A stretch of 64,000 nt of DNA from Allosphingosinicella deserti (GCF_003012735.1 NZ_PXYI01000007.1:124001-188000), one strand, 5' to 3'. Positions 1 through 8,985 are shown, counted from the stretch's first letter. Numbers and translations are program-made. Notes: a model not told the origin generated them from the sequence alone.

Positions 1-513
1 TATCTGAACGAGGTCGCGGCCCGTGCAGCCAACAACAATGCGCTTCCGCCCGATCTCTCGCTGATCACCAAGGCGCGTCACGACGGACCGGCTTATGTCT
101 ATTCGTTGCTGACCGGCTACCGCAACCCGCCGGCGGATCTTCCGGCCGACAGCCGCCCGGGTGAGGGGCTCCACTACAATCCCTATTTCGCGAACCTGAA
201 CATCGCGATGCCGCCGCCGCTGACCGGCGACGGGCAGGTGACCTACGCCGACGGCACCAAGCCGACCCAGGATCAGGTTGCCAAGGACATCTCGGCCTTC
301 CTCGCCTGGACGGCGGAGCCGCGGCTCGAGAACCGCCACCGTGCGGGCCTTGCCGTGGTGCTGTTCCTGCTGTTCGCGACGGTGCTTTCCTACCTTGCCT
401 ACCAGAATGTCTGGCACACGGCGAAGCGGAAGGTCCGTCACACCGGCCCGCTGGATCCGGAGAATATGGCGAAACGCGACGCGGCCAACCGCGAAGCCGG
501 CGTCAACCTCTAA
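1..513 (+). CDS. petC: Cytochrome c1 of the bc1 complex, C-terminal part
   Basis: The reading frame is open from the first base to a TAA stop, so the gene is cut by the window edge and its haem-binding N-terminus is missing. What remains (170 residues) has the typical cytochrome c1 tail: an RHDGPAYVYSLLTGY segment, GLHYNPYFANLNIAMPPPL, a VAKDISAFLAWTAEP helix that in c1 precedes the anchor, then one transmembrane helix (about residues 117-137, AGLAVVLFLLFATVLSYLAY) and a basic cytoplasmic tail. Cytochrome c1 passes electrons from the Rieske protein to cytochrome c on the periplasmic face. It is presumably the last gene of petABC, since a strong terminator follows at once. The family call is firm; the N-terminus cannot be judged. 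Confidence 0.95.
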   Translation, partial: YLNEVAARAANNNALPPDLSLITKARHDGPAYVYSLLTGYRNPPADLPADSRPGEGLHYNPYFANLNIAMPPPLTGDGQVTYADGTKPTQDQVAKDISAFLAWTAEPRLENRHRAGLAVVLFLLFATVLSYLAYQNVWHTAKRKVRHTGPLDPENMAKRDAANREAGVNL

Positions 514-523
514 GCCTTCAGGA

Positions 524-562
524 AAGGCCCCCCTCCCGGACCGGGAGGGGGGCCTTTTTCTT
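524..562 (+). terminator. Rho-independent terminator after petC
   Basis: A 16-bp perfect inverted repeat (524-539 with 541-556), rich in G and C at its core, is followed by TTTCTTTT. The actual loop must open a few pairs around base 540. It lies 11 bp past the petC stop and 30 bp before apt, so it should end the bc1 operon transcript and leave apt with its own promoter. Confidence 0.9.
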
Positions 563-591
563 TTGAGCGCCCTGTTAGGGACCGAGCCACG

Positions 592-1131
592 ATGTCTTGC
601 GCCAACGACGATCTGAAAGCACTGATCAGGACGATCCCGGATTTTCCCAAGCCCGGCATCCAGTTCCGCGACGTCACCACCCTGCTGCTCGATGCCACGG
701 GCTTCGCGGCGGCGATCGACCGGCTGGCTGAAAGTCTGCCGGTAAAGCCGGACCTCGTCGCCGGGATCGAGGCGCGCGGCTTCGTCGTCGGTGCCGCGCT
801 CGCCCAGCGGCTCGGCACCGGCCTGCTGCTGGTGCGCAAGCACGGCAAGCTCCCAGGCGAGACGATCGCTGAGGAATATGCTCTCGAATATGGCACCGAC
901 CGGCTGGCTATCCATGTCGATGCCTGCGCGCCGGGCGCCGACATCCTGATCGCCGACGATCTGATCGCCACCGGCGGCACGGCGCTGGCGACGGTTCGCC
1001 TGCTCCGGCGCACCGGCGCAAGGGTCACCGGCGCTGCCTTCCTTGTCGATCTTCCCGATCTCGGCGGTGCTGATCGGTTGCGCGCCGAGGAACTGCGCGT
1101 ACACAGCCTGATGGCGTTCGAAGGCGACTGA
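592..1131 (+). CDS. apt: Adenine phosphoribosyltransferase
   Basis: Makes AMP from adenine and PRPP (purine salvage, cytoplasm). The 179-residue length is normal for bacterial Apt. Visible marks are the N-terminal IPDFPKPGIQFRDVTTLL segment (about 15-32), the GIEARGF loop (about 58-64) shared by Apt proteins, the RKHGKLPGET loop and the PRPP-binding stretch ILIADDLIATGGTA (about 122-135). It stands alone between the petC terminator and a lipoprotein gene on the same strand. No usable promoter could be distinguished in the 30 bp left before the start, so transcription may begin within or beside the terminator. Confidence 0.95.
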   Translation: MSCANDDLKALIRTIPDFPKPGIQFRDVTTLLLDATGFAAAIDRLAESLPVKPDLVAGIEARGFVVGAALAQRLGTGLLLVRKHGKLPGETIAEEYALEYGTDRLAIHVDACAPGADILIADDLIATGGTALATVRLLRRTGARVTGAAFLVDLPDLGGADRLRAEELRVHSLMAFEGD

Positions 1132-1257
1132 AGCGGTTGTTCCGCCTGAGGAACTTGCAGGAAGTCTTCTCGTTTTCAGCGGGTTACGGTTAAGCCGCCG
1201 TTCAAGCCCCAGGGCCGACGTTCGCGGTATTCACTTTATCCGTTCGGGAGAGCCGCA

Positions 1258-1884
1258 ATGTCCTGGTCCCGTCTTCGTATTCCCCTTCTCGCACTTGCCG
1301 GTGCCATGGGCCTGTCCGCCTGCAGTACCGACGAATATGGCTATGGCGGGCTCTCGCTCGGCTATGGCGCCGCTTATGACGATTACGGCTATGGCTATGG
1401 CGGGGGCTACGGCGACCCCTGGTATGGCTGGTACGACAATTATTATTATCCGGGCACCGGCTATTACATCTACGATCGCCGGGGCGGACGGCACCAATGG
1501 AGCGACAATCACCGCCGCTACTGGGAAGGCCGGCGCGGCCGTTGGGGCGGACGTGACTGGAACGACAATCGCTGGTCGCGTTGGGACGGATATCGCCGCC
1601 CTCAACGCTCGGACCGTCGCGAATGGCGCGAGGATCGGCGCGAATGGCGTGAGGATCGCGGAGAATTGCGGGAAAATGCCCGCAATTATCGCCAGGATCG
1701 CCGCCAGGACAGGCGTGCCTTTCGCACCGACCGCCAAGCCGATCGCGGCGCATTGCAGCGTGGCGAAGTAACTCGGCAGCAGTTCCGCCAGGAGCGACGA
1801 CAGGACAGGCAGCAATTCCGTCAGGAGCGGCGCCAGGACGGCCGCTCGTTCCGCCAGCAGAACCGGCGAGACCGGCGGGACTGA
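1258..1884 (+). CDS. Arg-rich repetitive lipoprotein of unknown function
   Basis: A 208-residue protein with a lipoprotein signal peptide (lipobox LSAC, Cys22) preceded by a good GGGAGAG ribosome site. The mature part falls into two very different zones. Residues about 25-75 are Gly/Tyr-rich (GYGYGGGYGDPWYGWYDN-like). From about 85 on it is dominated by Arg, Asp, Gln and Trp in short tandem units: REWREDR is repeated twice near 120-135, and QFRQERRQDR-type units repeat near 170-195. This looks like a long, charged, probably helical or disordered tail exposed in the periplasm. Similar Arg/Asp-repeat lipoproteins occur in sphingomonads, but I know of no function. The frame is supported by the signal peptide and by the repeats themselves. 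Confidence 0.75.
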   Translation: MSWSRLRIPLLALAGAMGLSACSTDEYGYGGLSLGYGAAYDDYGYGYGGGYGDPWYGWYDNYYYPGTGYYIYDRRGGRHQWSDNHRRYWEGRRGRWGGRDWNDNRWSRWDGYRRPQRSDRREWREDRREWREDRGELRENARNYRQDRRQDRRAFRTDRQADRGALQRGEVTRQQFRQERRQDRQQFRQERRQDGRSFRQQNRRDRRD

Positions 1885-2331
1885 TCAGACCGGACGGCGG
1901 CGCATCAGCACGATCGACGTGAAGGTGAGAACCGGCACGCCGTCCTGGTTGGTGACGGTCGTCGCCGATCGGATCGAGCCGATCTCGGGCTTGCTGCGCG
2001 ACGGCCGCACCTCGACGATCTTCGAGGAGACGTGCAACGTGTCGCCGGGATAGACGGGCTTCAGCCAGCGCAGCTCGTCGATGCCGGGCGAGCCGAGCCC
2101 GGCTTGCTCGGTCTCGACGACCTTGCGGGCGATCACGCCCATCACCATCGCACAGCTGTGCCAGCCGCTCGCCGCCAGTCGGCCGAAATGGGTCTTGGCC
2201 GCAGCCTCGTCGGAGAGGTGGAAGGGCTGGGGATCGTATCTCCGCGCGAACTCGATGACTTCGTCGCGGTCGACTTCGCAGCTGCCGAAATAGGTTTCGG
2301 TGCCGACCTCCAGATCGTCGAGATAGATCAT
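1885..2331 (-). CDS. MaoC-family hotdog-fold dehydratase
   Basis: A 148-residue single-domain hotdog protein. The hydratase-2 motif is visible as YDPQPFHLSDEAA (about residues 33-45), containing the Asp and His used to hydrate or dehydrate enoyl thioesters; SGWHSCAMVMGVI follows as in MaoC proteins. Likely acts on an acyl-CoA, with the substrate not readable from the sequence. Its stop codon directly abuts that of the convergent Arg-rich lipoprotein gene. It lies 14 bp downstream of ychF on the same strand, so the two may be cotranscribed. Confidence 0.88.
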   Translation of the reverse strand: MIYLDDLEVGTETYFGSCEVDRDEVIEFARRYDPQPFHLSDEAAAKTHFGRLAASGWHSCAMVMGVIARKVVETEQAGLGSPGIDELRWLKPVYPGDTLHVSSKIVEVRPSRSKPEIGSIRSATTVTNQDGVPVLTFTSIVLMRRRPV

Positions 2332-2345
2332 CGTGCCCCCTCAGA

Positions 2346-3446
2346 TCAGACGTTGAAGCGGAACAGCATCACGTCGCCGTCCTGGACGGCATATTCCTTG
2401 CCCTCCGAGCGCAGCTTGCCGGCTTCGCGGGCGCCCGCTTCGCCGTTGAACTGGACGAAATCGGAATAAGCGATGGTTTCCGCGCGGATGAAGCCGCGCT
2501 CGAAATCCGTGTGGATGACCCCGGCGGCCTGCGGTGCCTTCGAGCCCTTTTCCACGGTCCATGCGCGCGCTTCCTTGGGACCGGCGGTGAAGAAGGTGAT
2601 GAGGTGGAGCAGATCGTATCCGGCGCGGATCACGCGCGACAGGCCGGTTTCCTCGAGCCCGAGATCGGACAGGAACTCGCCGCGATCCTCCGGCGCCATG
2701 GTAACGATCTCGGCCTCGATCGCGGCGGAGACGATCACCGCGGCGGCGCCCTCCGCCTTGGCCTTCTCGAATACGCGGGTACTGTGGGCGTTGCCGCTGA
2801 CCGCATCGCCTTCGTCGACATTGCAGACGTAGAGGACCGGCTTGGCGGTGAGCAATTGCGCACGCTCGAGCGCCAGTTTCTCCTCGGCATCCTTGGGCTC
2901 GGTCAGACGCGCCGGCTTGGACTGGCGGAGCAACTCCAGCGCCTGACCGAGGACCGAGGCCTGGACCTTGGACTCCTTGTCGCCCTGCTGGGCCTTCTTG
3001 ACGAGGTTCGGCACTCTCTTTTCGAGGCTCTCCAGATCCGACAGCATCAACTCGGTCTCCACCGTGTCGGCGTCGGCGATCGGATCGACGCGGCCTTCGA
3101 CGTGAGTGACGTCGCCGCCCTCGAAGCAGCGAAGCACATGCACGATCGCGTCCACCTCGCGGATGTTGCCGAGGAACTGGTTGCCGAGGCCTTCGCCCTT
3201 CGAGGCGCCGCGGACGAGCCCGGCAATGTCGACGAATTCGAGTTGGGTCTCGATGATGCTCGCCGATTTGGCGACCCGGGCGATTTCCTGCAGCCGCGGA
3301 TCAGGAACCGCGACCCGTCCGACATTCGGCTCGATCGTGCAGAAAGGGTAATTCGCCGCCTGCGCCGCGGCCGTCTCGGTGAGCGCATTGAACAGAGTCG
3401 ATTTGCCGACATTGGGCAGGCCGACGATCCCGCAACGAAAACCCAT
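2346..3446 (-). CDS. ychF: Redox-regulated ATPase YchF (Obg-family, ribosome-associated)
   Basis: A 366-residue P-loop NTPase of the Obg/YchF family, known to bind ATP rather than GTP and to associate with ribosomes. Walker A is GLPNVGKST (about 8-16). The switch region reads [25 protein letters not shown] replaces the usual NKxD specificity motif, and the C-terminus is the TGS domain ([15 protein letters not shown]... [10 protein letters not shown]). The frame also has a GTG one codon upstream (3449), but AGAGG sits 6 nt before the ATG at 3446, so that start is preferred. Divergent from the serine hydrolase gene across about 130 bp. Confidence 0.95.
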   Translation of the reverse strand: MGFRCGIVGLPNVGKSTLFNALTETAAAQAANYPFCTIEPNVGRVAVPDPRLQEIARVAKSASIIETQLEFVDIAGLVRGASKGEGLGNQFLGNIREVDAIVHVLRCFEGGDVTHVEGRVDPIADADTVETELMLSDLESLEKRVPNLVKKAQQGDKESKVQASVLGQALELLRQSKPARLTEPKDAEEKLALERAQLLTAKPVLYVCNVDEGDAVSGNAHSTRVFEKAKAEGAAAVIVSAAIEAEIVTMAPEDRGEFLSDLGLEETGLSRVIRAGYDLLHLITFFTAGPKEARAWTVEKGSKAPQAAGVIHTDFERGFIRAETIAYSDFVQFNGEAGAREAGKLRSEGKEYAVQDGDVMLFRFNV

Positions 3447-3577
3447 CACTAACCTCTTGAAGTCATCTTTGCCGGCTCCCTAGCCGCTCTTCGGTTCGGA
3501 TACCAGCAAGGCGCCGGTGTCTTGTCAAAGAGCCGCCCGCAGGTGAGGCTGGGGCAAAGGTGGGATGGAGACGACGG

Positions 3578-4873
3578 GTGGGATGGAGGACAGGGTGGGC
3601 GCTGCTCGTAGCGCTGGTTGCGATCATTGTCGTGGCTGAGCCGGCCACCGCCGCCTCCGAGGACCCGTTGCGGGCCCGCGCCGAGGATGTCGTGCGGTTC
3701 CTGAACGGCGAGGCGCCCGCCGAAGAGGTCTTCAACGCGGCGTTCCTGCGCGAAATCCCGGCGGCGCAGATCGGCGCGCTCGCCTCCCAGATCCGACACT
3801 CCGGCGGGCGAGCGCTTCGCGTGTCCGCGGTTGCCGCGGCAGCGGATCATAGCGGCGTCGTCACCGTGGAACTGGAACGCTCCATTCTACAACTGCGTCT
3901 CGGGATCGATGCCGCGCATCCGAACAGGATTGCCGGTCTGCTGGTCGAAGCCAATGCGCCACGCAGCGACAGCATGGCGGCGGTGCTCGCTGACATCCGA
4001 GCATTGCCCGGCACGGTCTCGTTCGCAGTCGCGCGGCTGGGGGAGGGAGCGCCAGCGCTGCTTTCCGCCCACGAACCCGATCGGCCGCTGGCGATCGGAT
4101 CGGCGTTCAAATTGTTCATACTCGCCGAGCTTGCACGTGGCGCGAAAGCGGGGGAACGGCGCTGGAGCGACGTCGTCCCGTTCGACCGTCGCTCCCTTGG
4201 CTCCGGCATCCTGCAGGATTGGCCACAGGGATCGCCGATGACGCTGCACAGCCTTGCGGCGCTGATGATCTCGCGCAGCGACAACAGTGCCAGCGACGTT
4301 CTGCTCCACCGGCTCGGGCGCGAGCGGGTCGAGGCCGTGCTGCCGATGCTCGGGCTCGCAGCGCCGGGTCGCAATAGGCCCTTCCTGTCGACCCACGAGG
4401 CTTTCGCGCTGAAATATGGAGCCGACCGATCGCTGTTGCTGGCTTATGTCGCGGCCGATGAGGCAGGCCGACGGGCATTGCTTCCGCGCCTGGCAGCGAC
4501 TCCGCTGGCGACGCTCGATCCGATGCGCACGGGCGGGAGCCCGACCGGTATCGGCAGCGCCGAATGGTTCGCCTCGTCCGCGGATCTGGTTCGCACCATG
4601 GACTGGCTCCGTCGCCAGGGCGGCGACGAGGCTCTGCGGATCCTCGCCATCGCGCCGGGCGCCGACACCGCCACGGCGCGGCGCTTTCCGTATTTCGGCT
4701 ACAAGGGGGGATCGGAACCGGGCGTGGTCAACATGACATTCCTCGCCAAACGCCGGGACAATGGCTGGATCGTCGCCACCGCCAGCTGGAACAACGAGGC
4801 CGCCGCGGTCTCGACCGAGCGCCTCGGCGCGCTGATGACGCGGGCACTGAACCTGTCCGCGGAGGGATCTTGA
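3578..4873 (+). CDS. Exported class-A beta-lactamase-like serine hydrolase
   Basis: A protein of about 431 residues with an N-terminal signal peptide or anchor (WALLVALVAIIVV), a roughly 100-residue N-terminal alpha/beta domain, then a penicillin-binding-type hydrolase domain. Catalytic motifs are visible: SAFK (IGSAFKLFILAEL) for the SxxK nucleophile, SDN (SRSDNSASD), and KGG (GYKGGSEPG) in place of KTG. The two-domain layout resembles ORF12-type beta-lactamase-like hydrolases. A true beta-lactamase would need an omega-loop Glu that I could not place, so esterase or peptidase activity is as likely. Two GTG starts compete: 3578 has GGAG at 7 nt and is preferred; 3560 adds six residues. No operon partner. 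Confidence 0.85.
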   Translation: MGWRTGWALLVALVAIIVVAEPATAASEDPLRARAEDVVRFLNGEAPAEEVFNAAFLREIPAAQIGALASQIRHSGGRALRVSAVAAAADHSGVVTVELERSILQLRLGIDAAHPNRIAGLLVEANAPRSDSMAAVLADIRALPGTVSFAVARLGEGAPALLSAHEPDRPLAIGSAFKLFILAELARGAKAGERRWSDVVPFDRRSLGSGILQDWPQGSPMTLHSLAALMISRSDNSASDVLLHRLGRERVEAVLPMLGLAAPGRNRPFLSTHEAFALKYGADRSLLLAYVAADEAGRRALLPRLAATPLATLDPMRTGGSPTGIGSAEWFASSADLVRTMDWLRRQGGDEALRILAIAPGADTATARRFPYFGYKGGSEPGVVNMTFLAKRRDNGWIVATASWNNEAAAVSTERLGALMTRALNLSAEGS

Positions 4874-5144
4874 ACTCAAGCGGCGCAAATGTCGGAGAGT
4901 CAAAGCTTCGGGAAGCACGAGAACGTACGAGCAGCGAAAGCGCTTGTTCTCGGCTCCTCCCTGAACGATGGAATGAGCGCATAGCCGATGCGCAAGGCCC
5001 GATGCGATAGCACGCGGCATATGTCACGTTTCCGGGGCGCTTGAACGGTCGTTGAATATTGCGGGACCCAACCGCGTGATGGACCGTTGGTCCGGCCAGT
5101 CGCCGCTTGAATGTGGTCAAGACACAAGAATGAGAGGAAAATTC

Positions 5145-5423
5145 ATGCGTATTCTAGCTCTGTCAGTCCTGGCGCTTGCCACGTCCGCTTGCGGCGGCAG
5201 CGATACCGGGGCAAACGACGCCAACGCCATGGCGAGCGACAATCTGATGGTCGATCAGAACATGATGATGGACCAGAACATGATGATGGACGCGAACGGC
5301 TCGATGGACTCGATGGGCAACATGGAGGCCAATGCGACCGGCGTCGATGCCAACACGCAGAACCTGATGCAGCAGGATGCGACGACCAACGATCCCGATA
5401 CCAATCTCGCAAACGGCATCTAG
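5145..5423 (+). CDS. Small Met/Asp/Asn-rich lipoprotein
   Basis: A 92-residue protein starting behind GAGAGGAAA. The signal peptide MRILALSVLALATSACG has lipobox TSAC, with Cys about 17. The mature chain is very unusual: it contains no Lys, Arg or His, is rich in Asp and Asn, and has 12 Met, including two tandem DQNMMM units followed by SMDSMGNM. No family recognised. Such Met/Asp patterns could bind soft metal ions such as copper or silver in the periplasm, but this is only a guess from composition. An in-frame ATG at 5130 would lengthen the n-region by five residues. An imperfect 29-bp palindrome follows the gene. Confidence 0.7.
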   Translation: MRILALSVLALATSACGGSDTGANDANAMASDNLMVDQNMMMDQNMMMDANGSMDSMGNMEANATGVDANTQNLMQQDATTNDPDTNLANGI

Positions 5424-5461
5424 CCGGCAGCGCCGGTCACGACTGCACCGACGAACATGGA

Positions 5462-5490
5462 GGGAGCGTCCGCGCGAGCGCGGCGCTCCC
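5462..5490. terminator. Strong hairpin between the Met-rich lipoprotein gene and pth
   Basis: The stem GGGAGCG/CGCTCCC continues, after a single bulged T at 5469, into CCGCGC/GCGCGG with a GA turn (13 paired bases in 29). There is no T-run on either side. It sits between the ends of two convergent genes, so a bidirectional terminator or a 3' stabilising structure is the simplest reading. Confidence 0.5.
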
Positions 5491-5573
5491 AAATTGTGCC
5501 TCGGCTTCGGGGCCTTGGTCGCGACTGTGCCACGCGGTCGAGATCAGGGTCCTGTTCTCACAGGATTGGCGCC

Positions 5574-6146
5574 TCAGCTGTCCTGGAGCCGCAGGGCGAC
5601 TTCGTTCATGAAGCGGGCGTCGTCGCCTTTGGCGAGCCATTCGGCTTCGGCGGCGATCGCGCCGAGCATGTCGGCCAGGCGATCAGTCTCGGCCTTTGCA
5701 TAATTGCCGAGCACGTAGCCGGTGACTCGATCCTTGTGCCCTGGATGGCCGATGCCGATCCGCACCCTGCGAAAGCCATTGCCGACATGCGCGTCGGTGG
5801 AGCGCAGGCCGTTATGCCCGGCAGTACCGCCGCCGACCTTCACTTTGACCTTGAATGGTGCGAGATCGAGCTCGTCGTGGAAGATCGTGACGTCGCCGAC
5901 GTCGCGCTTGAAGAAGTCCATCGCGGCACGCACGGCGCGGCCGCTGTCGTTCATGAAAGTCGATGGCTTGAGCAGCAGGATGCGGCTGCTCCCGATCCGT
6001 CCTTGCTGCGCCCAGCCCTGGAACGCCTTCTTCGGCGGATCGAAATTGTAGGTTTCGGCGATCGCGTCGATCGCCATGAAGCCGACATTGTGCCGGTGCA
6101 TCGCATATTGCGCGCCCGGATTGCCGAGGCCGACCCAGATCTGCAC
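5574..6146 (-). CDS. pth: Peptidyl-tRNA hydrolase
   Basis: Releases tRNA from stalled peptidyl-tRNA. The family core begins at VQIWVGLGNPGAQYAMHRHNVGF, with the catalytic His in RHNVGF. KPSTFMNDSG, HDELDL and GGTAGHNGLRS follow, all standard Pth motifs. With the GTG at 6146 the protein is 190 residues, the usual length. However, the frame stays open upstream with coding-like third positions as far as the rplY stop, and a TTG at 6251 (225 residues, 5 nt after rplY) is possible; the ATG at 6326 would overlap rplY by 71 bp and is unlikely. Downstream of rplY on the same strand, a pairing common in proteobacteria. Confidence 0.9.
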   Translation of the reverse strand: MQIWVGLGNPGAQYAMHRHNVGFMAIDAIAETYNFDPPKKAFQGWAQQGRIGSSRILLLKPSTFMNDSGRAVRAAMDFFKRDVGDVTIFHDELDLAPFKVKVKVGGGTAGHNGLRSTDAHVGNGFRRVRIGIGHPGHKDRVTGYVLGNYAKAETDRLADMLGAIAAEAEWLAKGDDARFMNEVALRLQDS

Positions 6147-6255
6147 GGGCTCGAAATCCCATGTTTCCGCCTCGGGGGCGTCCAAGGGTTGGCCCGGCAC
6201 CTCCACCGCCTTGGGGGCGAGGAGAGCGCCGAGCCGTCTAAAGAGGGACAAACCC

Positions 6256-6873
6256 TTACGCGTCTTCGCCGGTGTCGCCGGACGCAGCCGCGGATTCGCC
6301 GGCCGCGGAGCCGGAGATGGTGGCAACGGTGAAGTCGCGATCGGTGATCGCAGCCTTGGTGCCCTTGGGCAGCGTGACCTGGCTGATGTGGATCGAATCG
6401 CCGATATCGTAGCCGGACAGATCGATGACGACCTCGTCGGGAATCTCGGCAGCGTCGCAGATCAGTTCGATCTCGTGGCGCACGGCGTTGAGAACGCCGC
6501 CGCGCTTCAGGCCGCGGCTTTCCTCTTCGCCGGTGAAGCGGATCGGAACCTCGACGGTGACCGTGCTGTGCTCACCGATGCGGAAGAAATCGACATGCAG
6601 CGGCCGGTCGGTGACCGGATGGAACTGGACGTCCTTGGGAAGGGTGCGGGTGGCCTCGCCACCGACGTCGATCATCACGACCGTATTCATGAAGTGGCCG
6701 TTCGACAGCGCCTTCACGAGGGCCTTTTCCTCGACGTGGATCTGGACGGGTTCCTTGTTCTGGCCGTAGATCACGGCCGGGACGCGGCCTTCGCGACGAA
6801 CTGCCCGGGAGGCTCCCTTGCCTGCCCGTTCGCGCGTCTCGGCCGACAGCGTAAGCTGTTCGCTCATGTGCAT
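6256..6873 (-). CDS. rplY: 50S ribosomal protein L25 / general stress protein Ctc
   Basis: A 205-residue L25 of the long (Ctc/TL5) type: an N-terminal 5S-rRNA-binding beta-barrel domain ([28 protein letters not shown], then [16 protein letters not shown]) plus the C-terminal TL5 domain ([36 protein letters not shown]). It ends in an Ala/Gly/Ser/Asp-rich tail of about 20 residues, common in alphaproteobacteria. First gene of a two-gene unit with pth. Confidence 0.95.
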   Translation of the reverse strand: MHMSEQLTLSAETRERAGKGASRAVRREGRVPAVIYGQNKEPVQIHVEEKALVKALSNGHFMNTVVMIDVGGEATRTLPKDVQFHPVTDRPLHVDFFRIGEHSTVTVEVPIRFTGEEESRGLKRGGVLNAVRHEIELICDAAEIPDEVVIDLSGYDIGDSIHISQVTLPKGTKAAITDRDFTVATISGSAAGESAAASGDTGEDA

Positions 6874-7000
6874 GTCTCCAATTGGAAGTTCAAACGCCCG
6901 CGCTCACGCCTCCAGGGATGACCATGAACGGGGGAGGGGCGCCCTTAGCGGAGGAGGGCCCGAAAGGCAAGGCGCGCACGAAGGAACGGCGCCTGGAGCT

Positions 7001-7903
7001 TCATTGGATACGGACCGCCTGGATACCGCGTTCCTTCAACACCGTCTGCACGGAATCCTTGCCGGCGAGATGCCCGGCGCCGACGGCCACGAACACGGTG
7101 CCCGGCTGATCGAGCCGGGCGTCGAGCCATTCCGCCCAGCGCCGGTTGCGCGCGGAGAGCAAAGCCTCGCGAAGCTCCGGCGAAAGCTTCGCTTCCTCGT
7201 CGAACGAGGCCGCGATCCCGGCTTCGTCGCCGCGCGACCAGGCGTCGAGCATCTTCTGGAATTCCTTGCGGACGTCATCCGGCGCTTCGAGCACGCCCTC
7301 CAGGAAGGTGCGCTGCGCCTCCTCCGAAAGGGTGTCGAAATAGCCCAATTGCTGCTCGACGGTTTCGAGGCCGCGTACAGGCTTGCCGCTGGCCTTGACG
7401 TTCATGGACAGCGCGCGTTCGACGCCTTCCTCTCCGGAAATGCCGAGACGCTTGAAGGTCACGCCGGTCAGCGCCAGCGCCGCGGCCCAGGTTTCCAGCC
7501 GGTCGAGCACGGCCGACGGCATGCCGCTCTCGTTGATCATCGCTTGCAGCGCTGCGCGCTTTTCAGCCGGTACCCGCTCGATCAGCGGGGGCAGGCCGGG
7601 GCTGACGCCGAGCTTCATCATCGCCGCGCCAGCAGCCTGCTGGTCGCCGACGTCGGCGATCTCCATCACCAGCTCGCTCGACGCGGCGAGCGCCTGATCG
7701 AATGCCGCCGTCCGCCAGACATGATCCTTGGGCAGGAGATGAAAGGTGCCGAACAGATAGATATTGGTGTCCGCATCGGCGATGCGCCACATCGCAGGCC
7801 GATCGGTCTTGGCAACGGGAGCGTCGACATTGCCTTGAGAGGCGCAGCCGACCGTCAGGAAGGCTGCGGCAATGGCGGCGTGGATGGGCTTGGGCTTCGA
7901 CAT
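7001..7903 (-). CDS. TraB/GumN-family lipoprotein (copy 1)
   Basis: A 300-residue protein with a lipoprotein signal (LTVGCAS, Cys20) and the TraB/GumN (PrgY-like) fold: YLFGTFHLLP (about 48-57) at the start and [19 protein letters not shown] near the end, the GxHxxP and GAGHL signatures of that family. Members are thought to be metal-dependent peptidase-like proteins of the envelope, but substrates in Gram-negatives are unknown. RBS GAGGAG lies 5 nt before the ATG. It lies 9 bp downstream of a longer paralogue on the same strand, clearly a tandem duplication that has since diverged. Confidence 0.85.
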   Translation of the reverse strand: MSKPKPIHAAIAAAFLTVGCASQGNVDAPVAKTDRPAMWRIADADTNIYLFGTFHLLPKDHVWRTAAFDQALAASSELVMEIADVGDQQAAGAAMMKLGVSPGLPPLIERVPAEKRAALQAMINESGMPSAVLDRLETWAAALALTGVTFKRLGISGEEGVERALSMNVKASGKPVRGLETVEQQLGYFDTLSEEAQRTFLEGVLEAPDDVRKEFQKMLDAWSRGDEAGIAASFDEEAKLSPELREALLSARNRRWAEWLDARLDQPGTVFVAVGAGHLAGKDSVQTVLKERGIQAVRIQ

Positions 7904-7912
7904 GATGGCTCC

Positions 7913-8896
7913 TCAATCGACTCTCTTGACGGGAAGCCCGCGCGCTTCCAGCATTTTCTGAACCGACGACGGACCGGCGAGATGGCCGGCGCCGACGGCG
8001 AGCAGCATCGTGCCGGGCTTCTCCAGCCGCTGCGCGAGCCACTCGGTCCAGGCGGCGTTGCGGCGACGAACGAGCGCGTCGAACAGAGCCGGCGGCAGGT
8101 CTTCGAGGCTGTCGGCGAGCGCCTCGGCCCGGCCCTGCGCCCAGATATCGTGATCCTCGCTGGCCTGTGGGGCCGGATCCGCGCCGGCCTCGTCGACCGA
8201 CGACAGGAGCAATTCCAGCTGCGTCTCCTCGGGAAGGGCGTTGAGGCTCTTCAGCACGTCGACCGGATCCTCGATCTGACCGATCGGCTTCCCGGCCGCT
8301 TCGAAATCGGCTTCGAGCCGCTCCTCGACGCCGGGCGCGTCGTCCGGATCATCGACTCCATAGCCTTCGAGGATGCCGGCCATGCCGATCATCAACGCCG
8401 CGGCCCAGGTCCTGAGCCCGGCATAGGCCTCGATCGGCAGAGGCCCCGCTTCGATCACCTTCGCCAGCGCATCCCGTTTGTCCGCCGGCACCCGGTCGAG
8501 GATCGGGCGCGGCGTCTCGAGCGCGAACAGGCCGGGCGCCTCCGGTGGCACGTCGTCTTCGCCCTCCTGGTACGTTTCGAGGACAAGCTCGTCAGCCCTC
8601 TCGATCACCCGGTCGATCGCCGGCGAGCGCCAGCGAAATCCCGGCGGCAGGACATGGATGGTGCCCAGTATGTAGATCTTCGTATCCGCGTCTTCGAGCA
8701 GCCACAGAGCAGGGCGGGGTTCGTAATCCTGAACGACCGGAGAAGGCTGCGCCTCGGCCTGCGGGGAGCTCTGTGCGGAAATGGCCGGCTTCGCCGCCGG
8801 TTCGATCGCCTGCACCGGGGCCGGCGAGATCATAAGCAAGGATGCACACCAGATAATTGGCAGCTTCCACTTTGATCTCAACGACATGGTGTTCAT
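7913..8896 (-). CDS. TraB/GumN-family exported protein (copy 2)
   Basis: A protein of about 327 residues with a cleavable signal peptide ([19 protein letters not shown]) rather than a lipobox. Carries the same signatures as its neighbour: [13 protein letters not shown] near the start and [19 protein letters not shown] near the end. The chain is more acidic than copy 1, with a DDPDDAPG-type insert in the middle. The ATG at 8896 (MNTMSLRSK) was chosen because further upstream the frame overlaps the divergent glyQ region; a second ATG at 8887 is also possible. First gene of the two-gene GumN unit; transcribed divergently from glyQ across about 90 bp. Confidence 0.83.
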   Translation of the reverse strand: MNTMSLRSKWKLPIIWCASLLMISPAPVQAIEPAAKPAISAQSSPQAEAQPSPVVQDYEPRPALWLLEDADTKIYILGTIHVLPPGFRWRSPAIDRVIERADELVLETYQEGEDDVPPEAPGLFALETPRPILDRVPADKRDALAKVIEAGPLPIEAYAGLRTWAAALMIGMAGILEGYGVDDPDDAPGVEERLEADFEAAGKPIGQIEDPVDVLKSLNALPEETQLELLLSSVDEAGADPAPQASEDHDIWAQGRAEALADSLEDLPPALFDALVRRRNAAWTEWLAQRLEKPGTMLLAVGAGHLAGPSSVQKMLEARGLPVKRVD

Positions 8897-8985
8897 CTCA
8901 CGCACTCGGTCCAAGCCGACGCGATCTCTGGAGCCTCGGCGTTCCTGGGTCAATCGCAAGTGCTTCCCTTGACCGGTCGCAGGCC

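Noticed and set aside
3578-4873. Calling the exported serine hydrolase a resistance beta-lactamase
   Set aside because: SxxK, SDN and KGG motifs are present, but the omega-loop Glu of class A enzymes could not be located, so only the superfamily is claimed.
6818-8875. A 685-codon plus-strand frame opposite the two TraB/GumN genes
   Set aside because: Both TraB/GumN genes have signal peptides, ribosome sites and family motifs; the antisense translation has none.
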